DNA of 64,000 nucleotides from Sphingobacterium cellulitidis (GCA_002245855.1 NOUX01000001.1:496001-560000); one strand, 5' to 3'. Positions 8,176-18,008 are shown, counted from the stretch's first letter. Notes: generated by a model not told the origin, from the letters alone. Made by a program: numbers and translations.

Positions 8176-9276
8176 TTAATTTCTTGCGTCTAAGGATATG
8201 CCCTCTGGGGTAGAAAAATCTGCCCGTCCTGCTTGCTTATACTGATAAGTCGCATTTGGAGCCACATTTCCATTATCTGTTTTTAAGAATCGATAAACGG
8301 CTTTGGAGTTTCGGTCAGCAACATAAATATATTTACTGTCTTTTCTGAAATCCAGTTCTACATCTACTGGTTGTTTTAATCCAGTCAGCGCACCTGTAAT
8401 GATTCGGGTAGGTGTGATAGTACCAGAGGCTTGACTGATTTTAGCATAGTCATCAAAAATCAAAACCCGTCCTTGATAAGTAACATTACTTCCAGAACCT
8501 GTTTGAAGAAAATCGGTCAAGGCCATCATGTTATTAACCGTATCTACAGACATCCCACGAATATTACCTTGGGTACCAGAAACAGACAACACTTTTGAAG
8601 GCGGTACAGAATTTATGGTAGAATCTCGGCTAATAATCAACCCATCATAGATCTCCACTCCCCCATTTGCACCAGATTTACTTACCACTAATCCACTTTT
8701 TACAATAGTCACATCCCATGGATCAATATCATTTTGGAATTGAAATTTCTGTCCAGGTTTTCTGAATTCTTCCAAACCTCTTGGCCTGTCAAAGGCATAA
8801 AACATAGGATTAGTTCCTCCATTATCAATTGCATATAATTTATCCAAACTAGGATGAAATACTAAGCCACGAACAGATTGTAATACGGATTGACGAATTT
8901 GTCCCCTATCATTACTCAAGGCACCTGTCTCCCCAATTGAGAGCTTATAAATAAATGTATCTACGACTGTGGTGTTAAATGATGCTTGAAAAATCTTTTG
9001 TGCACTAGGGTTGAAATAGATGGTTCTACCACCTCTAGCACCTGATAAAAATGGGCTTGCACCAACACTCATTTCTGCTGCTGTCGTATCCGAATAAGGT
9101 AACAAGACTATATTATTAAATCTAGTTGAACCTAGATTCTCATTAAAATCAGAATAGGATATATAAAGTCGGGAAATATTATTGCTGGTATGAGGTTCAT
9201 CATCGTCTTTTTCACAGGAATAAAACCCTATCACTGTGGCGATTGCAAGGAGAACAAATAGGTACCTTAGTTTCAT
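8176..9276 (-). CDS. Secreted lipoprotein, probable beta-propeller
   Basis: A 366-residue protein with a lipoprotein signal peptide: basic start, hydrophobic core, then YSC as lipobox with Cys21, followed by EKDDDEP, the acidic run typical of surface-exposed lipoproteins in Bacteroidota. The rest is beta-rich with repeated elements such as GLVFHPSLDKLYAIDNGG, RGMSVDTVNNMMALTDF and KYIYVADRNSKAVYRF, resembling NHL/YncE-like propeller blades. No catalytic motif is evident. It is transcribed divergently from queH. I cannot name a ligand; a binding or scaffold role on the cell surface is an inference. Confidence 0.75.
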   Translation of the reverse strand: MKLRYLFVLLAIATVIGFYSCEKDDDEPHTSNNISRLYISYSDFNENLGSTRFNNIVLLPYSDTTAAEMSVGASPFLSGARGGRTIYFNPSAQKIFQASFNTTVVDTFIYKLSIGETGALSNDRGQIRQSVLQSVRGLVFHPSLDKLYAIDNGGTNPMFYAFDRPRGLEEFRKPGQKFQFQNDIDPWDVTIVKSGLVVSKSGANGGVEIYDGLIISRDSTINSVPPSKVLSVSGTQGNIRGMSVDTVNNMMALTDFLQTGSGSNVTYQGRVLIFDDYAKISQASGTITPTRIITGALTGLKQPVDVELDFRKDSKYIYVADRNSKAVYRFLKTDNGNVAPNATYQYKQAGRADFSTPEGISLDARN

Positions 9277-9401
9277 AAAACAAATAATTTATTACAAATG
9301 TATAAAATTATCGTTTGTCGTAGGCTACCTAAGCGTTTAAGATTGTTAAAGTTGGTTAAATTGAAGGATTTGTGTAAAATTGCAGAATAGATTATAAAGC
9401 A

Positions 9402-10052
9402 ATGGAGAACAAAGAATTTGTAAGAGAGAAGTTGGAATTGCCCAACGAAGGGAAAAAGCTTTTGCTTCACTCCTGCTGTGCTCCCTGTTCTGGTGAGGTA
9501 ATGGAGGCATTAATTGCATCCAATATAGATTTTACGATCTATTTCTATAATCCCAATATTCACCCAAGGAAAGAGTACGATCTGAGGAAAGAGGAAAACA
9601 TTCGTTTTGCTGAGAAACACAACATTCCATTTATTGATGCGGACTATGATGTAGATCATTGGTTTGAACTGGCTAAGGGCATGGAGAACGAGCCTGAGCG
9701 CGGAAGTCGTTGTACGATGTGTTTTGATATGCGATTTGAGAAAACTGCCGAATATGCTGCTGAGCATGGCTTTGATGTTATTTCAAGCTCACTGGGGATT
9801 TCCAGATGGAAAAACATGGAGCAGATCAATGACTGTGGCTTAAGGGCAGCTTCCAGGTTTCCGGATATGGAGTATTGGACATTCAACTGGCGCAAGAAAG
9901 GCGGCTCTGCACGGATGTTGGAAATCAGCAAAAAAGAGAGGTTTTACATGCAGGAATACTGCGGTTGTGCCTACTCCTTGCGGGACACCAATAAATGGCG
10001 GATGGCGAATGATCGTCCGAAAATTGAATTAGGAAAAAATTATTACGAATAG
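9402..10052 (+). CDS. queH: Epoxyqueuosine reductase QueH
   Basis: A 216-residue cytoplasmic enzyme catalysing the last step of queuosine synthesis, reduction of epoxyqueuosine to queuosine in tRNA, and replacing cobalamin-dependent QueG. Family hallmarks are visible: HSCCAPCS at residues 24-30, [37 protein letters not shown], and [11 protein letters not shown] near the C terminus. The cysteines are those proposed to bind Fe-S cluster and metal. A TAAAATTG element about 25 bp upstream of the ATG could be the -7 box. No other queuosine genes are in the window. Confidence 0.93.
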   Translation: MENKEFVREKLELPNEGKKLLLHSCCAPCSGEVMEALIASNIDFTIYFYNPNIHPRKEYDLRKEENIRFAEKHNIPFIDADYDVDHWFELAKGMENEPERGSRCTMCFDMRFEKTAEYAAEHGFDVISSSLGISRWKNMEQINDCGLRAASRFPDMEYWTFNWRKKGGSARMLEISKKERFYMQEYCGCAYSLRDTNKWRMANDRPKIELGKNYYE

Positions 10053-10099
10053 CCTAAACGATTTTTTAAAATAAATTTCATTTATACTTAATTAATCGT

Positions 10100-10107
10100 T
10101 ACTTTTG
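10100..10107 (+). promoter_or_regulatory. Bacteroidota -7 box for DUF177-rpmF
   Basis: TACTTTTG matches TAnnTTTG, 20 bp before the GTG start of the DUF177 gene. Confidence 0.7.
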
Positions 10108-10126
10108 CAGGCTCAAATGCAAGATT

Positions 10127-10663
10127 GTGAAGTATCTAAAAAAATACAGAATACCATTTTCAGGTCTTTCAACAGGTAAGCACAGTTTTGACTTTGAAAT
10201 CGACGAGAAGTTCTTTGCATGTTACGAACATTCCTTAGTACAGGAAGGCAACCTGAAAGCGGTTGTCGACTTGCAGAAACAGGAAAACATGTTGATAGCT
10301 AATTTCGACATTCAAGGCACAATAAAACTGACTTGCGATGTTTGTCTATCGACCTTTGATTCGCCTGTTCACATTAAGGAACGTGCTTTGGTAAAATTCA
10401 TCGATGAGGATTGGAACGAGGACACAGAAGAAGTGATTACCTTATCCAAGAATGATTATGAATTAGATATTGCCCCATTACTTTATGAGTATATAAATGT
10501 GGCAGTTCCACCCTACCCTAAGTGTAGTGAAAACGGGGATGGGATAGCATGTGATCCAGAGATGTTGGACATGATTCAAAATGAAGAAGAGAGCTCGTCT
10601 GAGGAAGACAATGGAAACATTGATCCTCGTTGGGAAGCATTGAAGAATATTAAAAATAACTAA
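10127..10663 (+). CDS. DUF177 (YceD-like) protein upstream of rpmF
   Basis: A 178-residue acidic protein of the DUF177/YceD family. Residues ~65-85 contain the conserved LTCDVCLSTFDSPV, and PKCSENGDGIACDPE carries two more cysteines. Family members almost always sit directly upstream of rpmF; bacterial and plastid homologues are linked to 23S rRNA accumulation. The same order is seen here (15 bp to rpmF). Start is GTG at 10127. A cytoplasmic ribosome-assembly role is inferred from family and context. Confidence 0.87.
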   Translation: MKYLKKYRIPFSGLSTGKHSFDFEIDEKFFACYEHSLVQEGNLKAVVDLQKQENMLIANFDIQGTIKLTCDVCLSTFDSPVHIKERALVKFIDEDWNEDTEEVITLSKNDYELDIAPLLYEYINVAVPPYPKCSENGDGIACDPEMLDMIQNEEESSSEEDNGNIDPRWEALKNIKNN

Positions 10664-10678
10664 AACAAAAAATACGAG

Positions 10679-10870
10679 ATGGCACATCCAAAACGTAAAA
10701 CTTCTAAATCTAGAAGAGACAAGAGAAGAACACACTATAAAGCTGAATTACCTAGCTTAACTGTTTGTAAAGAAACTGGCGCGGTGCACAGACCTCACCA
10801 CGCATATACAGTAGACGGTAACTTATACTACAACGGTAAATTAATTATTGAGAACACCGCTGCTGTCTAA
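10679..10870 (+). CDS. rpmF: 50S ribosomal protein L32
   Basis: A 63-residue basic ribosomal protein beginning AHPKRKTSKSRRDKRRTHY after Met, the L32 signature. The central KETGAVHRPHHAY replaces the CxxC zinc-binding segment of some L32 versions; only one Cys (VCKETG) remains, so this is a zinc-independent form. It follows the DUF177 gene as a two-gene unit and a long-armed hairpin follows the stop. Confidence 0.97.
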   Translation: MAHPKRKTSKSRRDKRRTHYKAELPSLTVCKETGAVHRPHHAYTVDGNLYYNGKLIIENTAAV

Positions 10871-10885
10871 CGACATCTTTCTTAA

Positions 10886-10943
10886 AAACATCCCAAAAAA
10901 GTATAATATTTTATATTATTAACTTTCACTTGGGATGTTTTTT
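10886..10943 (+). terminator. Terminator after rpmF
   Basis: Arms AAACATCCCAA and TTGGGATGTTT enclose an AT-rich loop of about 33 bases that can itself fold, followed by TTT. Confidence 0.7.
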
Positions 10944-10974
10944 GCGTATTATTGAATAATATAAATAATAACGA

Positions 10975-11913
10975 ATGAAGATTGGATTAGACGTGTTGGG
11001 GGGGGATTTTGCTCCAGATTCAAATATCAAAGGAGCGATTGAAGCTCAAAAACAGTTGGATGATTCGCAACGAATTGTCCTATTTGGCGATGAAGAAGCG
11101 AATAAGAAAGCTATTGCCGAAGCTGGATCTGACCCCTCAAAATTTGATTATGTTCATGCACCTGAGAACATCAGCATGCACGAACATCCCACAAAAGCAA
11201 TCAGCCAAAAGCCGAACTCTTCAATAGCCAAGGGATTTGACTTATTGAAAAATGGAGAGATAGATTCATTCTCTTCAGCAGGTAATACCGGCGCCATGCT
11301 GGTTGGTGCTATGTTTAGTGTAAAGACTATTTCAGGCGTTATACGACCTGCAATTGCGACCAATGTTCCGAAGCTGAAAGACGGATTTGGAATTTTATTG
11401 GATGTCGGAGCGAATGCAGATTGTAAACCAGAAATGCTGAACCAATTTGCTATCCTAGGAAGCCTTTATGCAGAACATGTATATGGCATTCCCTCACCAA
11501 AGGTCGGACTACTGAACATTGGTGAAGAAGAAGAAAAAGGAAACAACCTAACCATCGCTACCTACCCTCTATTAAAAGAAAACAACAAAATCAATTTTAT
11601 CGGAAATGCAGAAGGACGTGATTTATTTAGTGATCATGCCGATGTAATTGTATGCGATGGCTATACTGGCAATGTAGTGCTCAAGCTAGCTGAATCATTT
11701 TATGTAGTTACGTTGAAGAAAGGATTTAAAGATCAATTCTTTGATAGGTTTAATTACGAGCAATATGGTGGCAGCCCAATTCTTGGGGTCAATGCCCCTG
11801 TAATCATTGGCCATGGAATTTCAAGTCCAGAGGCAATTAAAAATATGGTATTATTGTCGAGAGATATGATCGCCTCACAATTTATTGAGAAGATCAAATC
11901 TGCATTTAACTAA
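10975..11913 (+). CDS. plsX: Phosphate acyltransferase PlsX
   Basis: A 312-residue peripheral membrane enzyme that turns acyl-ACP into acyl-phosphate for phospholipid synthesis. Family features: MKIGLDVLGGDFAPD at the N terminus, SAGNTGAMLVGAMF (~100-113), LDVGANADCKPE (~143-154), and VCDGYTGNVVLKLAE (~231-245). Length is normal. The codons for VLGGD contain a run of eight Gs (10998-11005), a possible slippage site. It is followed after 5 bp by fabH, the usual plsX-fabH arrangement coupling fatty-acid and phospholipid synthesis. Confidence 0.96.
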   Translation: MKIGLDVLGGDFAPDSNIKGAIEAQKQLDDSQRIVLFGDEEANKKAIAEAGSDPSKFDYVHAPENISMHEHPTKAISQKPNSSIAKGFDLLKNGEIDSFSSAGNTGAMLVGAMFSVKTISGVIRPAIATNVPKLKDGFGILLDVGANADCKPEMLNQFAILGSLYAEHVYGIPSPKVGLLNIGEEEEKGNNLTIATYPLLKENNKINFIGNAEGRDLFSDHADVIVCDGYTGNVVLKLAESFYVVTLKKGFKDQFFDRFNYEQYGGSPILGVNAPVIIGHGISSPEAIKNMVLLSRDMIASQFIEKIKSAFN

Positions 11914-11918
11914 AAAAT

Positions 11919-12908
11919 ATGTCTAAAATTCACGCAGCTATTACTGCAGTACATGGTTACGTTCCTGACTATATCCTGACCAACAAAGAGTTGGAAACTA
12001 TGGTAGACACTAACGACGAATGGATCGTAACCCGCACAGGAATTCGTGAGCGAAGAATATTAAAGGATCCAGGAAAAGCTACTTCTGATTTAGCAGTTCC
12101 AGCAGTGAAGGGTTTATTGGAGAAAAGAGGGATTTCTGCCGAGGATCTTGATTTAATTATCTTCTGTACCAGTACTCCTGATATGCTATTCCCGGCGACT
12201 GCCAACATCTTAGCAGACAAAATCGGCGCTAAAAAAGCTTGGGGTTTCGACTTACAAGCCGCATGTTCGGGATTTCTCTTCGGATTAACCACTGGAGCTC
12301 AATTTATTGAGTCTGGAAAACACAAAAAAGTATTGGTTGTTGGTGGAGATAAGATGTCATCTGTTGTCAACTATACAGACAGAAATACATGCATTTTATT
12401 CGGTGACGGATGTGGTGCAGTATTATTAGAACCAAATGAAGAAGGAAACGGATTGATTGATGCTGTTTTAAAAACAGACGGATCAGGCGGTCAATTCTTA
12501 AATATCAAAGGCGGTGGTTCATTGAACCCTGCAACACACGAAACTGTTGATGCTGGTTTACACTATGCTTATCAAGAAGGTCGTACAGTATTTAAATTTG
12601 CAGTAACCAATATGGCTGATGTAGCTGTTGAAGTGATGGAAAGAAACAAATTGACATCAGAAGATGTTAATTGGTTAGTACCACATCAGGCGAACAAACG
12701 TATTATTGATGCTACTGCGGAACGCGCTGGATTACCTGAGGAAAAAGTAATGGTAAACATTCAAAAATACGGTAATACGACGAGCGGCACTATTCCACTA
12801 TGTTTATGGGAATGGGAAAGCCAGCTTAAAAAAGGAGACAATTTAATTCTTGCTGCCTTTGGTGGAGGATTTACATGGGGCTCCATTTATTTAAGATGGG
12901 CGTATTAA
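11919..12908 (+). CDS. fabH: Beta-ketoacyl-ACP synthase III
   Basis: A 329-residue cytoplasmic condensing enzyme that starts fatty-acid synthesis by joining acyl-CoA and malonyl-ACP. The catalytic triad is visible: Cys in DLQAACSGFLFG (~119), His in VPHQANKRI (~254) and Asn in KYGNTTSGTIP (~284). It begins SKIHAAITAVHGYVPDYILTN, typical of the family. It sits in an apparent plsX-fabH-accB-accC fatty-acid cluster. Confidence 0.97.
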   Translation: MSKIHAAITAVHGYVPDYILTNKELETMVDTNDEWIVTRTGIRERRILKDPGKATSDLAVPAVKGLLEKRGISAEDLDLIIFCTSTPDMLFPATANILADKIGAKKAWGFDLQAACSGFLFGLTTGAQFIESGKHKKVLVVGGDKMSSVVNYTDRNTCILFGDGCGAVLLEPNEEGNGLIDAVLKTDGSGGQFLNIKGGGSLNPATHETVDAGLHYAYQEGRTVFKFAVTNMADVAVEVMERNKLTSEDVNWLVPHQANKRIIDATAERAGLPEEKVMVNIQKYGNTTSGTIPLCLWEWESQLKKGDNLILAAFGGGFTWGSIYLRWAY

Positions 12909-12923
12909 TCAGCATTTTATTAT

Positions 12924-12931
12924 TACCTTTA
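12924..12931 (+). promoter_or_regulatory. Possible -7 box for accBC
   Basis: TACCTTTA, one mismatch from TAnnTTTG, lies 43 bp before accB. Confidence 0.35.
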
Positions 12932-12974
12932 TAGCTATTTATTTTTTAAAATTATTAAACAAACCTACTAGCAT

Positions 12975-13457
12975 ATGAGTATGGATATTAAACAAATTCA
13001 AGATCTGATCAAATTCGTTTCCAAATCGGGTGTGAATGAAGTATCAATCGAAGAGAAAGATTTTAAAATTACGATAAAGACTAATCAAGAGCCTACATAC
13101 GTAACTGCGACAGTTCCTGCAGCTCAAGTTGCTCCTGTAGCAGCACCAGTTGCGGCACCTGCAGCAGCTCCGGCTACTCCGGCTACTCCTGCAGCACCAG
13201 CGGATGAAAGCTCGAAATACATTACTATTAAGTCTCCAATTATCGGAACATTCTACCGTTCTCCAGGTCCAGACAAAGCTTCATTTGTCAACGTAGGTGA
13301 TGAAGTAACTCCTGGAAAGGTAATCTGTATCGTTGAAGCCATGAAATTATTCAACGAAATCGAATCGGAAGTATCAGGTAAAATCGTGAAGATTTTAGTA
13401 AATGATGCACAACCTGTAGAATACGACCAACCTTTATTCTTAGTAGATCCTAGTTAG
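12975..13457 (+). CDS. accB: Biotin carboxyl carrier protein of acetyl-CoA carboxylase
   Basis: A 160-residue carrier subunit. The C-terminal biotinyl domain holds [10 protein letters not shown] with the biotinylated Lys, preceded by [15 protein letters not shown], the AccB 'thumb' region. Residues ~45-75 form an Ala/Pro-rich flexible linker encoded by short GCA/CCT repeats. It forms a two-gene unit with accC, separated by 66 bp containing a terminator-like hairpin that may lower accC expression relative to accB. Confidence 0.97.
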   Translation: MSMDIKQIQDLIKFVSKSGVNEVSIEEKDFKITIKTNQEPTYVTATVPAAQVAPVAAPVAAPAAAPATPATPAAPADESSKYITIKSPIIGTFYRSPGPDKASFVNVGDEVTPGKVICIVEAMKLFNEIESEVSGKIVKILVNDAQPVEYDQPLFLVDPS

Positions 13458-13486
13458 TTTCCGGAGTAATTCCAGAAACTTTTTTA
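13456..13486 (+). terminator. Terminator-like hairpin between accB and accC
   Basis: Arms AGTTTC-C-GGA and TCC-A-GAAACT (one mismatch), loop GTAAT, then six Ts. As accC follows with no strong promoter seen in the gap, it may be a partial terminator adjusting the accB:accC ratio. Confidence 0.6.
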
Positions 13487-13523
13487 TTGTGCTAAGAGAT
13501 AAAGTGTTACATCATACAGTATT

Positions 13524-14885
13524 ATGTTCAAAAAAATATTAATTGCAAATAGAGGGGAGATTGCGCTTCGAATTATCCGTACTTGTAAAGAGATGGGGAT
13601 TCAAAGTGTTGCAGTATATTCTACTGCTGACCGCGATAGTTTACACGTTCGCTTTGCGGACGAAGCTGTTTGTATTGGTCCTCCTGCTAGTAAAGATTCC
13701 TATTTAAATATTCCAAATATTATTGCGGCTGCAGAGTTAACAAATGCAGATGCAATCCACCCTGGATACGGTTTCTTATCAGAAAACGCTAAATTCTCCG
13801 CTATCTGTGCTGAGTACGGCATCAAATTTATTGGTGCTACTGCCGACCAGATTGAGAAAATGGGAGATAAAGCATCCGCTAAAGAAACCATGAAAAAGGC
13901 TGGTGTACCTACTATCCCTGGTTCAGACGGATTATTACCAGATGTAAAAACTGGTTTAAAAATCGCAAATGAAATGGGATACCCTGTCATCTTAAAGGCA
14001 ACTGCTGGTGGTGGTGGTAGAGGTATGCGTATCATTTGGAAAGACGAAGAGTTTGAAAACGCATGGGATTCTGCTCGTCAAGAGTCAGGTGCAGCATTCG
14101 GAAACGATGGATTGTACTTAGAGAAATTCGTTGAAGATCCTCGTCACATTGAAATCCAAGTGATTGGTGACCAATACGGAACAGTATGTCACCTTTCTGA
14201 GCGTGATTGTTCTATCCAAAGAAGACACCAAAAGTTAGTTGAAGAAGCTCCATCTCCATTTATTACGCCAGAATTGCGTGCTAAAATGGGTGAAGCTGCT
14301 ATCCTAGGTGCTAGAGCGGTTAAATATGAAGGTGCTGGAACAATTGAGTTCCTAGTTGACAAACACCGCAACTTCTACTTTATGGAAATGAATACTCGTA
14401 TTCAAGTTGAGCATCCAGTTACAGAAGAAGTTATCAACTTCGACTTGATCAAAGAACAAATTAAAGTTGCTGCAGGAATTCCTATTTCAGGAAAAAGCTA
14501 TGAGCCAACCATGCATGCAATTGAATGTCGTATCAATGCGGAAGACCCTTTCAACAACTTCCGTCCCTCTCCCGGTAAGATTACCAATTTCCACTCACCA
14601 GGTGGACACGGGGTTCGTGTAGATACGCACGTTTATTCAGGATATTCAATCCCTCCTAACTACGACTCAATGATTGCAAAATTGATTTGTGTAGCCCAAA
14701 CTCGTGAAGAAGCTATCAATACAATGGAGCGTGCATTAAGTGAATTTGTAATTGAGGGTGTAAAAACAACTATTCCACTTCACCTTCGTTTGATGCGTGA
14801 TCCTAACTTTAGGGCAGGTAATTTCACAACGAAATTCATGGAAACTTTCGACCTTACGGAGTATCCTGATGAGGAGGTTGTATAA
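13524..14885 (+). CDS. accC: Biotin carboxylase subunit of acetyl-CoA carboxylase
   Basis: A 453-residue cytoplasmic enzyme carboxylating biotin on AccB using ATP and bicarbonate. It starts [18 protein letters not shown]; the ATP-grasp glycine loop is [13 protein letters not shown] (~157-169), then [21 protein letters not shown] and [14 protein letters not shown] (~288-301). Length matches E. coli AccC (449). The carboxyltransferase subunits accA/accD are not in the window. Confidence 0.97.
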   Translation: MFKKILIANRGEIALRIIRTCKEMGIQSVAVYSTADRDSLHVRFADEAVCIGPPASKDSYLNIPNIIAAAELTNADAIHPGYGFLSENAKFSAICAEYGIKFIGATADQIEKMGDKASAKETMKKAGVPTIPGSDGLLPDVKTGLKIANEMGYPVILKATAGGGGRGMRIIWKDEEFENAWDSARQESGAAFGNDGLYLEKFVEDPRHIEIQVIGDQYGTVCHLSERDCSIQRRHQKLVEEAPSPFITPELRAKMGEAAILGARAVKYEGAGTIEFLVDKHRNFYFMEMNTRIQVEHPVTEEVINFDLIKEQIKVAAGIPISGKSYEPTMHAIECRINAEDPFNNFRPSPGKITNFHSPGGHGVRVDTHVYSGYSIPPNYDSMIAKLICVAQTREEAINTMERALSEFVIEGVKTTIPLHLRLMRDPNFRAGNFTTKFMETFDLTEYPDEEVV

Positions 14886-14910
14886 AATTTACTTTACATA
14901 TACAAAACAT

Positions 14911-14943
14911 GCCATTCTTCGAGAGAAGAATGGTATTTTTGTT
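14911..14943 (+). terminator. Terminator after accC
   Basis: Nine-bp arms CCATTCTTC / GAAGAATGG, loop GAGA, followed by TATTTTTGTTTT. Confidence 0.85.
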
Positions 14944-14975
14944 TTCTAACGAATAGATTACCGCATAGAAAATAC

Positions 14976-15848
14976 ATGTCCAAGAATATTAAACTTATTG
15001 AAGCCATTAAGAATAAAGGAAAGAACATCGAAGCAGAAATGTCCTTCTTCGATCATTTGGAAATCCTGAGATGGCATATCATCCGCTCCGTTATTGCAAT
15101 AACCGTTTTCGCAATTCTTTCATTTACATTTTACGACTTCGTCTTCAACCAAATAATCATGGGCCCCAAGAGTCTGGATTTTTGGACTTACCGAATGATG
15201 TGTAAGGTTGGAGCAGCATTAAATCTTGAAGGTTTTTGTGTCGAGAAGATTCCTTTCAACATCATCAATACGGAATTGGCCGGGCAGTTCATGCTACAGA
15301 TTAACTCCTGTCTATTGATGGCGGTAGCATTAGGTTTCCCTTATCTATTATTCGAAATCTGGTTATTCATCAAACCGGCATTAACGGATATTGAAAGAAA
15401 ATCAGCACGAGGATTTGTATTCTACGCGACAGTACTATTCATCATCGGAGCCTTATTCGGTTACTATATCGTAGTTCCATTGTCGGTTAACTTCCTTGCT
15501 AACGTTTCGTTAAGTGATGAAATTACCAACCAAATTACCATAGACTCTTACTTGTCCACAATTGCCACGCTTACTTTAGGTTGTGGGATTATATTCTTAC
15601 TACCTATCTTGATCTTTATTTTATCGAAGATTGGCATTATGACGCCGGAGTTTATGCGTGCCAGCCGTAGATATGCTATTGTTATCATTTTAGTTATTGC
15701 GGCAATTATTACTCCTACAGCGGATGTAATAACGCTCCTTACGGTGAGTGCTCCAATGTTTATCCTATACGAATTAAGTATTATGGTATCCGCGAATGTG
15801 AAAAAATCAAAGGAGTTAGCAGAAAAAGAATTTTATAATACAAAATAA
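14976..15848 (+). CDS. tatC: Twin-arginine translocase subunit TatC
   Basis: A 290-residue inner-membrane protein with six helices, the substrate-recognition subunit of the Tat pathway. The family start is EMSFFDHLEILRWHIIRSV (~20-38), including the conserved Glu/His/Leu/Arg. FYATVLFIIGALFGYYIVVPLSVNF and ITPTADVITL are also typical. It is slightly long because of an N-terminal extension and a larger first periplasmic loop with two Cys. No tatA is adjacent. rpiB follows after 6 bp. The Tat-signal protein at 26718 is a plausible client. Confidence 0.96.
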   Translation: MSKNIKLIEAIKNKGKNIEAEMSFFDHLEILRWHIIRSVIAITVFAILSFTFYDFVFNQIIMGPKSLDFWTYRMMCKVGAALNLEGFCVEKIPFNIINTELAGQFMLQINSCLLMAVALGFPYLLFEIWLFIKPALTDIERKSARGFVFYATVLFIIGALFGYYIVVPLSVNFLANVSLSDEITNQITIDSYLSTIATLTLGCGIIFLLPILIFILSKIGIMTPEFMRASRRYAIVIILVIAAIITPTADVITLLTVSAPMFILYELSIMVSANVKKSKELAEKEFYNTK

Positions 15849-15854
15849 TATATC

Positions 15855-16292
15855 ATGTCTAAAAAAATCGCAATTGGCAGTGATCACGCTGGGGTTGAAT
15901 ATAAAGCAGCTCTAATCACATTCTTAAATGAACTAGGTTATACTGTTCAGGATTTCGGTCCTGCTACTGCAGATTCTGTGGACTACCCAGATTATGCGCA
16001 TCCCCTTGCAAGCAGTGTAGAAAACAAAGAAAACGAATTAGGAATTCTAATTTGCGGAAGTGCAAATGGGGTAGCCATTACTGCGAATAAACACCAGGGT
16101 ATTCGTGCAGCTATTTGTTGGTTAGAGGAAATATCAGCATTAGCACGTCAGCATAATGATGCCAATGTGGTATGTATTCCTGCGCGTTTCATTGACCTAG
16201 ATTTAGCAAAACGTATTGTTCGCACTTTCTTGACTACCGACTTTGAAGGCGGTCGTCATGCAAACCGTGTCAACAAAATCTCATGTGCATAA
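15855..16292 (+). CDS. rpiB: Ribose 5-phosphate isomerase B
   Basis: A 145-residue cytoplasmic RpiB/LacAB-family isomerase interconverting ribose 5-phosphate and ribulose 5-phosphate. Motifs: GSDHAGVEYK (~8-17), DYPDYAHPLA, the catalytic Cys in LICGSANGVAI (~72) and RHANRVNKIS at the C terminus. Sugar preference within the family cannot be settled from sequence. It lies 6 bp downstream of tatC and 16 bp upstream of an M28 peptidase gene. Confidence 0.94.
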   Translation: MSKKIAIGSDHAGVEYKAALITFLNELGYTVQDFGPATADSVDYPDYAHPLASSVENKENELGILICGSANGVAITANKHQGIRAAICWLEEISALARQHNDANVVCIPARFIDLDLAKRIVRTFLTTDFEGGRHANRVNKISCA

Positions 16293-16308
16293 CCAATTAA
16301 AAACAATA

Positions 16309-17901
16309 ATGAAAAAATTACTTATCCTTTCATTCTTAATTCCAACCCTTTTTAGCTGTTCGGTAAACAAGCAGGTAAATCAGAAAAAATATGCTGATTT
16401 ATTGACTGAAGAGTCAGCTAAAAAACACTTGACCATTCTTGCTTCTCGCGAATTTGAAGGTCGCGGTACAGGTCAAGAAGGTGGTAAAAAAACAGTGGAA
16501 TACATTGCCAATGTATTCAAGGACCTAGGCTTAAAACCAGCTGTAAATGGTTCTTATTTCCAACCTGTGGACTTAATCCGAAACTCCTATGTTGTTGATA
16601 AATTCATTATCAATAACAAGCCATTGGTAAACGGTAAAGACTTATTTATCCAAGGCAACAACAATAGCAGAGACTTTAAGGCTTCTGATATTGTATTTGT
16701 AGGATATGGTATTCAAACTGACAAATACAATGATCTTAAAGGACTTGATATTGCAGGTAAGGTGGTCTTAGTGATCAATGAAGGTGAGCCAATTAAAAAT
16801 GGCAATTCCTTGATCACTGGTTCTGGCAATCCTTCTGAATGGTCTACCAGCCGTTTCAAGAGAATTCAAGAACTTACCAAATTGAAACCCAAAATGATCA
16901 TTGCTGTAAATTCTCAAAATGCTGAAATGATCAGCAAATTTGGAAACCGCATGACTGCCGGTCGTTTCACTTTAAAATCAAGTGACGCGCAATCCAACGC
17001 AAATCAAGCAACAATGGATATTCCAGTTGCGAACATTACCATGGATATCGCAAACCAAATTCTAGCTGCAAACAATACTTCAATTGACAAAGTTATTGCA
17101 ACTATTAATTCAACAGGTAAGCCAAATTCATTCGATGTTAAAGCATCTGTAGACGCTACAATGGGTGTTAAGAAAGAAGAATTCCATGATCCTAACGTAT
17201 TAGGAGTGATTGAAGGAACAGACCTTAAAGATGAGGTTGTAATTATCTCAGGTCACTATGATCATGATGGTATCCTTCCTGATGGAACATTCTTCCCAGG
17301 TGCTGATGACAATGGTTCAGGTACTGTAGGTGTTATGGAATTGGCTAAAGCATTTGCTGCTGCTAAGAAAGATGGAAAAGGTCCTAGAAGAACAATCTTA
17401 TTCATGGCCTTTGCTGCTGAAGAAAAAGGATTATTAGGTTCTAATTTCTACTCTCAAAATCCAATTTTCCCATTGAGTAATACGGTTACTTGTTTGAATA
17501 TGGATATGATTGGTCGTATCGATGACAAGCACTTAAACGGAAATCATAATTATATCCACGCCATTGGTTCTGAAATGTTGAGCTCTGAGTTAAAAGCAAT
17601 CAACGAAAAAGCAAACAATGACTATACGCAAATGGAATTAGATTATATGTATGATGATCCTAAGGATCCAATGCGTATCTATTACCGTTCTGACCAATAC
17701 AACTTGGCGAAACACGGTATTCCAGTGATTTTCTTCTTCTCTGGATTGCATCCAGACTATCATACACCAAATGATACAGTGGATAAAATCGACTTCCCAA
17801 TGATGGCAAAACGCGAAAAACTTGTTTTCCATACAGCTTGGGAGATTGCAAACCGCGATAAGAAACTAGTGGTAGATAAAACTCCAGCACCTGCTCAATA
17901 A
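16309..17901 (+). CDS. M28 family metallopeptidase, lipoprotein
   Basis: A 530-residue exported zinc aminopeptidase-like protein. The start at 16309 gives a clean lipoprotein signal peptide (MKKLLILSFLIPTLFSC); a longer frame would overlap rpiB. Residues ~100-270 include a PA-like domain (VGYGIQTDKYNDLKGLDIAGKVVLV). The M28 catalytic domain has SGHYDHDG, GADDNGSGTVGVMEL, AAEEKGLLGS and NMDMIGR, supplying the metal ligands, and YHTPNDTVDKID near the end. A role in extracytoplasmic peptide degradation is inferred. A second M28 peptidase is at 41244. Confidence 0.9.
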   Translation: MKKLLILSFLIPTLFSCSVNKQVNQKKYADLLTEESAKKHLTILASREFEGRGTGQEGGKKTVEYIANVFKDLGLKPAVNGSYFQPVDLIRNSYVVDKFIINNKPLVNGKDLFIQGNNNSRDFKASDIVFVGYGIQTDKYNDLKGLDIAGKVVLVINEGEPIKNGNSLITGSGNPSEWSTSRFKRIQELTKLKPKMIIAVNSQNAEMISKFGNRMTAGRFTLKSSDAQSNANQATMDIPVANITMDIANQILAANNTSIDKVIATINSTGKPNSFDVKASVDATMGVKKEEFHDPNVLGVIEGTDLKDEVVIISGHYDHDGILPDGTFFPGADDNGSGTVGVMELAKAFAAAKKDGKGPRRTILFMAFAAEEKGLLGSNFYSQNPIFPLSNTVTCLNMDMIGRIDDKHLNGNHNYIHAIGSEMLSSELKAINEKANNDYTQMELDYMYDDPKDPMRIYYRSDQYNLAKHGIPVIFFFSGLHPDYHTPNDTVDKIDFPMMAKREKLVFHTAWEIANRDKKLVVDKTPAPAQ

Positions 17902-17926
17902 TAGATTTGAGCAATAAAATATAAAG

Positions 17927-17954
17927 AAGGGCAGAATTAATATTCTGCCCTTTT
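17927..17954. terminator. Bidirectional terminator
   Basis: Eleven-bp arms AAGGGCAGAAT / ATTCTGCCCTT, loop TAAT, between the converging M28 peptidase and ferritin genes. Confidence 0.85.
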
Positions 17955-18008
17955 CAGTTTTTCAAGTTATGGCTTTGGGAGCCATTTATATTTTAGATAA
18001 AAGTATGT

